Assembly: GCA_033030425.1 (NCBI GenBank)
Contig: JAUFSD010000007.1
Coordinates: 806,001 to 870,000 of the forward strand
Source of the DNA: Verpa conica
Taxonomy: Eukaryota > Ascomycota > Pezizomycetes > Pezizales > Morchellaceae
Length of the DNA stretch: 64,000 nucleotides
Reading direction: 5' to 3'
The position numbers were made by a program, and so were the translations under genes. Shown piece after piece: positions 58,375-64,000 of this stretch. Under the pieces are notes generated by a model. It did no database searches and was not told where the DNA came from. It saw nothing but the letters and a program-made list of their open reading frames with translations. Position 1 is the first letter of the stretch. Every line of letters starts with the position of its first letter.

Positions 58375-60749
58375 TTGGATGTGTAGGTCTTGTAGGGGTG
58401 AGGATGAAATGTTAGTAAGTGAAAGTTATTTGGGGGAGGGGGGTTGAATGGGTAAGAACAAATTCGAGGCTAGCTTACCAGGTCCTTGGAGACACCACCT
58501 CAACAAGTTTGTCTTTCTTACTCTCACAGTAGATGAGGAATGATGGTGAGAGGGTTATCTTGTGTATCCTCTATTCACACTTCTCTTCTCTCCTCTTCAC
58601 CGTAGAATGTGTAGTATCTCTCCGTGTCTGTGTTTCCCCCGGGCTTGTGTCCATGTCTGTATGGTCTGGTGATGATCATCCATCATTGTTTGCGCAACGT
58701 CAAGTTCAACCGTTCTTGGCGCCAAGTAACGCTTACCCGCTTGCATGTGAGATGATGGATCACGGATGCATGTCTTGTCTTGCGCTGCTCTCCCACTTCC
58801 CCCTAACCCTACTGTCCTCTACATGAGTGATCTACGGTGAACGTCGATCTGCCTAAGGTTTCTAGAACCTCTAAATTCCGAGAACCCTTTATACAGCCGA
58901 TAATCTCCAGGTACAGTAGAGCTATAATGGGAGAATTCATGAAATTTTTGACTTTCTCGGTTTATATCTACGGAATATTTCCCGGTCTGTCCCCCCGGAA
59001 ACCTAAACGCGTAAAAGACATCAATGCGCGGGGAGATTACTACACAGCCCTAGCACCGGAGAACAAATTTTAGCCCAATGGATACCTCCGGATGCTGATT
59101 CTCCCAAATACCTCACGATCCTATTAACACGGGGGGATCAAATTTCCCAATTCTGCTTTCGACTGCTAATGTTACCCAAACAAATTATTCATTCTTCAAT
59201 TAATAGCAAGTATTCAGTGCTTTGAATTGTTGGCTATTGGTACTTCATTTACCCCGCTTTTTCTTATGTCTGATAGCAAGAAATCCCGCACTGTGGCCCA
59301 TTGTCAGTTATAGAGGTGGTCCTAGCTCCTGGAAATATTGGGTGGTGCTCCGGCATGTCCCTATGCCATTTTCTCGTCTCTGGGTCCCGCAAGTAACTAA
59401 ATCCTAGGGAGATTCTCTTTAGCCTTATTACTAGGCCTAAATTCAAATAGTTAAACTGGATTCGAGACTAGATTCACTATTATTTCCGCCCGTATACCTA
59501 CAATAGGCCTAGGTTGGTGGGGAAGAAATGCCAACATACACGACATTTCTCACAACAAAACCCCCACCATCCCCTCCTCAAACCGAAAGGCACCATCAAA
59601 ATAGATCTATCTACTCAGAAACTCAGGAGTCGCAATGCAGATAAACCCCAAGAAAGCAAACAAAAAGTCATGGGCCAAGAAACTTCTTCATCCCCTCGCA
59701 TAAGGCCAGAGAACAATGAAATTTCTACCACCGGCCTATTCAAGCCGATGGCATGGATATTTAAAACCCATTGGGAAAGCATTGCTAGCCATCACCGGAC
59801 CTAACTTGTTAGGCTAGGACTGGTGATGAGACTAGGTTCAGCCCCGTCGCAAGCCCTAACTTGTTAAGCTAGGTCTAGCGACGAGACCAAGCAAGCCCAA
59901 TAGTAAAAAGACCATGTAGTAGGGCGAGATACTTACTTACCCTAAAGGCACATATAAATCTAACCATGAATCTCGAGTGGCGAGATTATGGATGGTGCTG
60001 CTTATAGATATGGAATAAAATAGGGAGGGGGGGCTGTTTATAAGGCTTTAGGGAGAATGAAATTGGCCACTGTCCAAGGAGAGGGCTAGGGCTAAATTTT
60101 TACGACAGATAGAATTAGAGAGTCTTTTTCGTTGTAGCTTGGCGAGGAAGATCATTTGATGGGGTGAATTATGAACCACCTACACTACTGATCTTTAGGT
60201 GGTGTTTTGTTTTCTTCAAGCAGTCACAAGTGTTCTGAGATTTAGAGGATAGAGCATAGAACGAACGGAAAAATAAATGTAAACAACTTCTAGGCCACTT
60301 AGCATTCTCCCCCGAAAGTCAACTGACATCGTGGCTATAAATTACACTTGAAGATGGATGTTTGTATGTATTCTAAGAGAAATCCGGAGAGATGTCTCAG
60401 GCCCCCCATACCTTTCTATAGAGTGTTGCTCTAGCATAGTGAAGAGTTGTCATGCCACTCATGCATGTCAGAACCATCTCAAATACTGATACTCACTCAG
60501 GTAGATTTATATGTTTACCTATCCCAATTGATCTTCAGGATATTTCTGGAAACAGGGTAACTAGTCCCGGGTCTTACCGGCTATCTTAGCGTCACACCCT
60601 GCATCATGATTTCACATAAGTTTGGGGCCGTATCTGTTTACATCTACATTCCCATCTATATATCCCCACTACCATCATCCTACTCCCAAAATTTATCCCT
60701 AGATTATCTTACATATCTATAGCTTCACAACCCACAATCAAGAGTTGAA
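58375..60749. other. Spacer with a tandem hairpin pair
   Basis: The first few hundred bases are the leader and promoter of the large gene. A 96-codon plus frame (59514-59801) has no recognised domain. The hairpin pair at 59790-59883 is listed separately. Sequence from about 60620 to 60749 is the promoter and leader of the F-box-like gene. Confidence 0.5.
59790..59883. repeat. Two tandem 39-nt hairpins sharing an inner core
   Basis: Copy 1 (59790-59828) and copy 2 (59845-59883) are both 39 nt and both palindromic. Each has an inner CCTAAC-TT-GTTARG hairpin and an outer stem; copy 1 has CATCAC/GTGATG and copy 2 CGTCGC/GCGACG in the outer stem. Two outer base pairs differ between the copies by changes on both sides that preserve pairing (A-T versus G-C). 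Confidence 0.8.
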
Positions 60750-63390
60750 ATGGCTTTACCAAACACTAGCAGCATCTCCCAAGAACTAACTTTAATGTCA
60801 CTAAGCCCAACGCTCACAACAGTACTGGAATCGGACCCACACATATCCGAAACCACAACAGAAACTCAAAAAGTATTCAGAAAACCCTACTGCACCTCCG
60901 CAAAACTCAAAATCCCTACAAGGTCCCCATTCCACATTCACTCAATGGAAGACGAAGAGCACGCAAAAACAATGGACGACAGCTTCGCGGAAACATTCGA
61001 CAAGAAATGCGTAATAGCTGCACCGGTAATAGAGGAGTTTAAAAAGCCATTCCCAGTGGATCTTTGGAGAAATATCTTAGACAATATTCATACACAAAGT
61101 GATCTAGCCTCGCTCTGCCGTACCTCTTCTACTTTTTACATCTTGACTATTCCATATCTCTACAGAACTATTTCTATACGCTCCCCGCTCTATTACGGCG
61201 AGAAAGTGGCTAATCAGCACAATATTATCCCACTCGATATTCTCTTGAGTCCTCTTATCCCAGTCAATGCAGACTCGAGCTATAAAATTGGCCCTCCACT
61301 CGGCGTTAAACGGAGGCGCATATGCAAAGACGATAAACCCAAGTGGGATTATAGAGGGCATATACACCCCGGCAGACACGGAGTGAAGTTGTCTCAAAAA
61401 TGGGAACTCCTCCGCTACGTGAAGGACCTCAGAGTTGAGAAATGGGAGGGTCTCCGACATGCCCCTCCGGAACTTAATTTTTCAGTACTTGACCAAACTA
61501 CTAGAAGTCAAAGCGTATATCAGACTAGATATGGGCCCGAAGGTGTGAGGGATCTGAGCTGGGCGAGGGAGGGAGTACCGGCACTTTTACTAAGCAATAT
61601 TCTTGCCGATCTATTAAAAGACTTGATAACTCTCGAGAGCTTTTGGTACTTTACAATATCTCCCCTTACTCTCACCTGAAGGCCAAATCTATTGCTAACT
61701 TTTTATATTGTGCCCAAATAGCTATAACCCACAGCGATATAATTCAGTATATACTAAAATACCCTATCAAGTTTTACAACTCGCGCAAGCAAATCAACTA
61801 AATCAACACAACCGGCCTATACAACGAAATCCTCGCAAAGTCAGAATAAATGGTATAAAACCAGCAGTTTTTGATGCATTGAAGGCCCTACCAAACTTAA
61901 AAAGCTTAACAATCAACTTTCAAGATTGGGATCCCTTGAACGAAAGAGACTCTAAAATTCATTCCGTCATACAACTTAGTAGGGGTTACAATGCCGAATC
62001 TACCGGCCTGATTGGCTTCAAAAATCTGGAGGAGCTTGTTGTTTTAGGGGTCTCCGCTGATAGAAGATTTTCTGAAATCGAGATAGTCGTGAAAGACTGT
62101 ATATTTTCTACTAGCTTCAAGCGGAATCTAAAGCGGCTTGAGGTGAGGGTCGAAGAAAGGTGGCATCAGCATCTACAGGAAAATAATCGGATAAACCTGT
62201 CCCAAGATTTATGGGATTGGGCCACTTGCCTGTGGGGTGAGTTTTTTGGGAAATCTGAAAGCTTCAGATGTGCTCATGGCTTGGATGGGGTAGATATTGA
62301 TTTCCTTCTGGAGTTCGGCCCGATCAAATGGCAATGGCAGTGCCCAAGGTTTACGGGGCTTGTCTGTAGATCTGAAAACCTTACCGCCTTGAATCTACAA
62401 GGTGTTCATGAGAAACAAATTTTGGGCGCCATAGAAAGGTTGGCTAAACTGGGGCCGTGTTTGAAGTTCTTTGCAGTTGAATGCCGACTCATCGAATTAA
62501 ACATGCTCTTGAAAAGATTTTCCGGACTGAGAGAGTTATATGTTTTTGAGCCTTGTGCAGCGGAAAGTATGCTTGAGGAAGAAAGGATACCACAGTCAAC
62601 CTGCGAAGAAAATTTCCTTCCACATTCCGGGGCATTTGGGCCAGGACCAATCGACATCAAAGGCATCCACTGGGTTCTCGACACAATATACAAATGTCAC
62701 CTACGAACTCTAGAGGTTTTGGTAATACAAGAAGTCATTTGCCCACCTCGGTCTAATTGTAGGAGTGGAACAATTAACTCCATCACAGGGTGGAAGGAGC
62801 GTGGAACTAATTTGAGGGAGCTCGGCGTCAGAGTTTGGGGACCATGGGAGGAAATAGGTGGTTTTTTAACAGCTTTTGAGCATTTGAAGGCGCTACACCT
62901 TTTTAACCACCACAGGTGTGGCCTTTGGACTTTAGCGAGAGACCTACCAATCTATAAACAAATTAAGGGACCTATCACTGGCTGTAAGAGTTTCTATAAC
63001 CCCATGACTACTGCAGTAAGGATCGCAAACCTTTGGGGGCGTGACCTCATCTATGCGAAGGGAATTATGAAGCCGGTCATGCTAGATGAAGACAGGTGGA
63101 TTGGTGTCGGACATTGCATTCGCCCATGGAAATGGAATATTAATGACGCGGCGAAGTATATTAATTGGGAGGACTTTGAAACCCGGTTATGGCCTAAATT
63201 TTCCGATTGTACGGACCCGAAGAGGAGGATATGGGAAGAGGGTGGAAGGATGTGGAAGGTTCTCAGGCAAGGTGGGATTTTAACACACTACAGTAATGAA
63301 ATGGAGGAGGAATACAATATTGGCGGTAAGTGTTGTAGTGGCTGTTCAATCGACATGGCTTGCTTGCTTGAGGTGAAGAGACTACAGTAG
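60750..63390 (+). CDS. F-box-like protein with leucine-rich region
   Basis: Two exons, 60750-61645 and 61722-63390, encode 854 residues. The 76-nt intron has donor GTACTT, a perfect branch point (GCTAAC at 61694) and acceptor AATAG. The N-terminal ~90 residues are Thr/Ser-rich. The F-box-like motif is at about 99-142: PFPVDLWRNILDNIHTQSDL, SLCRTSSTFYILTIPYLYRT. A leucine-rich, irregular repeat region follows (LPNLKSLTINFQDWD, FKNLEELVVLGVS, LKRLEVRVEERWHQ, FSGLRELYVFEPC). Many ascomycetes have large families of such proteins. They are presumed substrate adaptors of SCF ligases, but no target is known. The start is the first ATG after a conventional C/A-rich leader and is followed by the only long frame. 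It is the second F-box locus in the window, unrelated by local sequence to the first. Confidence 0.85.
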
Positions 63391-64000
63391 AGTCACCGAT
63401 GCAAAATATGTTGGAAATATTTTTGGGTATGGTCGAAAGAAAGAGGCCAGAGATTCCGCTGGTGCGAGCGCCTGGAACCTAAAAACCTCTGCAATATAGA
63501 ATTGAGGAACACTATGGTATACGAAGAACACAAGTTATTAGTAATAATTATGAGTAGAAATTTTGTTAAAGTCCCTTAGGATTTTTAGCTAGTTAAGTGG
63601 ATATTTTATACAAAGGTCTCAGGGATGACTTGAGCTTTAATACATCACCGTGAGCTGACTTAGGAAACTATGAAAGGAAACGGAGTGAGACTTAGTGGTC
63701 ATATATACTCATGGCAATAATAACATTTTGTTAAAACTTAATATATATGTGTATGTAATAGACAGGTATCTCGCCCTTGATATTGTTGGCGATCAGGACG
63801 ATCCGGAACTTCCGAGGTACCTATACGTGCTTGACAACCGTTGGACCTGAAGAAACTTAAAGAAAACAACCCACATCTACAGAAGGAGACAAAACATCAA
63901 AAGCTAGGCATATCCATAGAATAAGGCCTTTCCCCTAGAGAGCTGAAAAGGGCTCAGGATAGGGGCTACAATTACTTATTAATACGAGTTCTAGGTGTTG
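63391..64000. other. 3' flank and spacer
   Basis: AT-rich with no gene or repeat visible up to the window end. Confidence 0.55.

Noticed and set aside
1..64000. CRISPR arrays, operons, insertion sequences or bacterial defence systems
   Set aside because: All evidence points to a fungal nuclear genome; no regular spacer-repeat arrays or prokaryotic gene organisation occur.

Overview
The window looks like a stretch of nuclear genome from a filamentous ascomycete (Pezizomycotina; the gene-poor, AT-rich layout would suit a Pezizomycetes fungus, but this is inference). The reasons are short introns (mostly 55-95 nt) with GTAAGT-like donors and CTAAC-like branch points, short intron-bearing nuclear tRNA genes, and proteins of fungal type. 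I could support 16 protein loci (17 CDS entries, because the molybdenum-cofactor locus is given in two parts), six tRNA genes and one tRNA pseudogene. Exon joins were worked out by hand from splice sites, reading frame and family motifs.

Layout: 1-3.7 kb gene-free; 3.8-5.7 kb a carotenoid cleavage oxygenase; 8.1-10.4 kb PUS7 (TruD-type tRNA pseudouridine synthase); 10.8-12.9 kb the MoaA-like and MoaC-like halves of the molybdenum-cofactor locus (cnxABC/MOCS1); 13.3-14.1 kb a GNAT acetyltransferase; 14.8-15.7 kb a secreted YcaC-like cysteine hydrolase; 16.9-17.9 kb an RWD-domain protein (RWDD2 type); 18.1-18.7 kb an NTF2/SnoaL-fold protein; 23.1-23.5 kb a small secreted protein with eight cysteines; 26.0-26.7 kb a four-TM MARVEL-like protein; 28.4-30.1 kb an Atg28-like coiled-coil protein; 31.4-33.9 kb a Tgl3/4/5-type triacylglycerol lipase; 35.4-36.6 kb an alpha/beta hydrolase; 42.5-44.2 kb an F-box protein; 51.0-53.6 kb a WDR68/DCAF7-type WD40 protein; 54.7-58.4 kb a large disordered protein with a membrane tail; 60.8-63.4 kb a second F-box-like protein.

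Between 25.5 and 50 kb lie three tRNA-Arg(CCT) genes, each with an 8-nt intron, three tRNA-Gly(GCC) genes, each with a 14-nt intron, and a full-length decayed tRNA-Gly copy. Exons are nearly invariant while the introns vary. The long gene-free blocks (19-23, 23.6-26, 37-42.5, 44-50, 58.4-60.7 kb) hold only short random-looking ORFs and read like heavily mutated, possibly RIP-degraded, repeat DNA.

Most genes are unlinked housekeeping functions, with no biosynthetic cluster or defence system that I can recognise. The points most worth a second look are: the molybdenum-cofactor locus, whose MoaA half ends in Gly-Gly-stop and offers an in-frame splice that would skip the stop; the eight-cysteine secreted protein; the secreted YcaC-like enzyme with Arg where the family usually has its catalytic Lys; a 51-bp near-perfect inverted repeat at 27.3-27.4 kb; and two adjacent 39-nt hairpins at 59.8 kb whose stems differ by paired changes.
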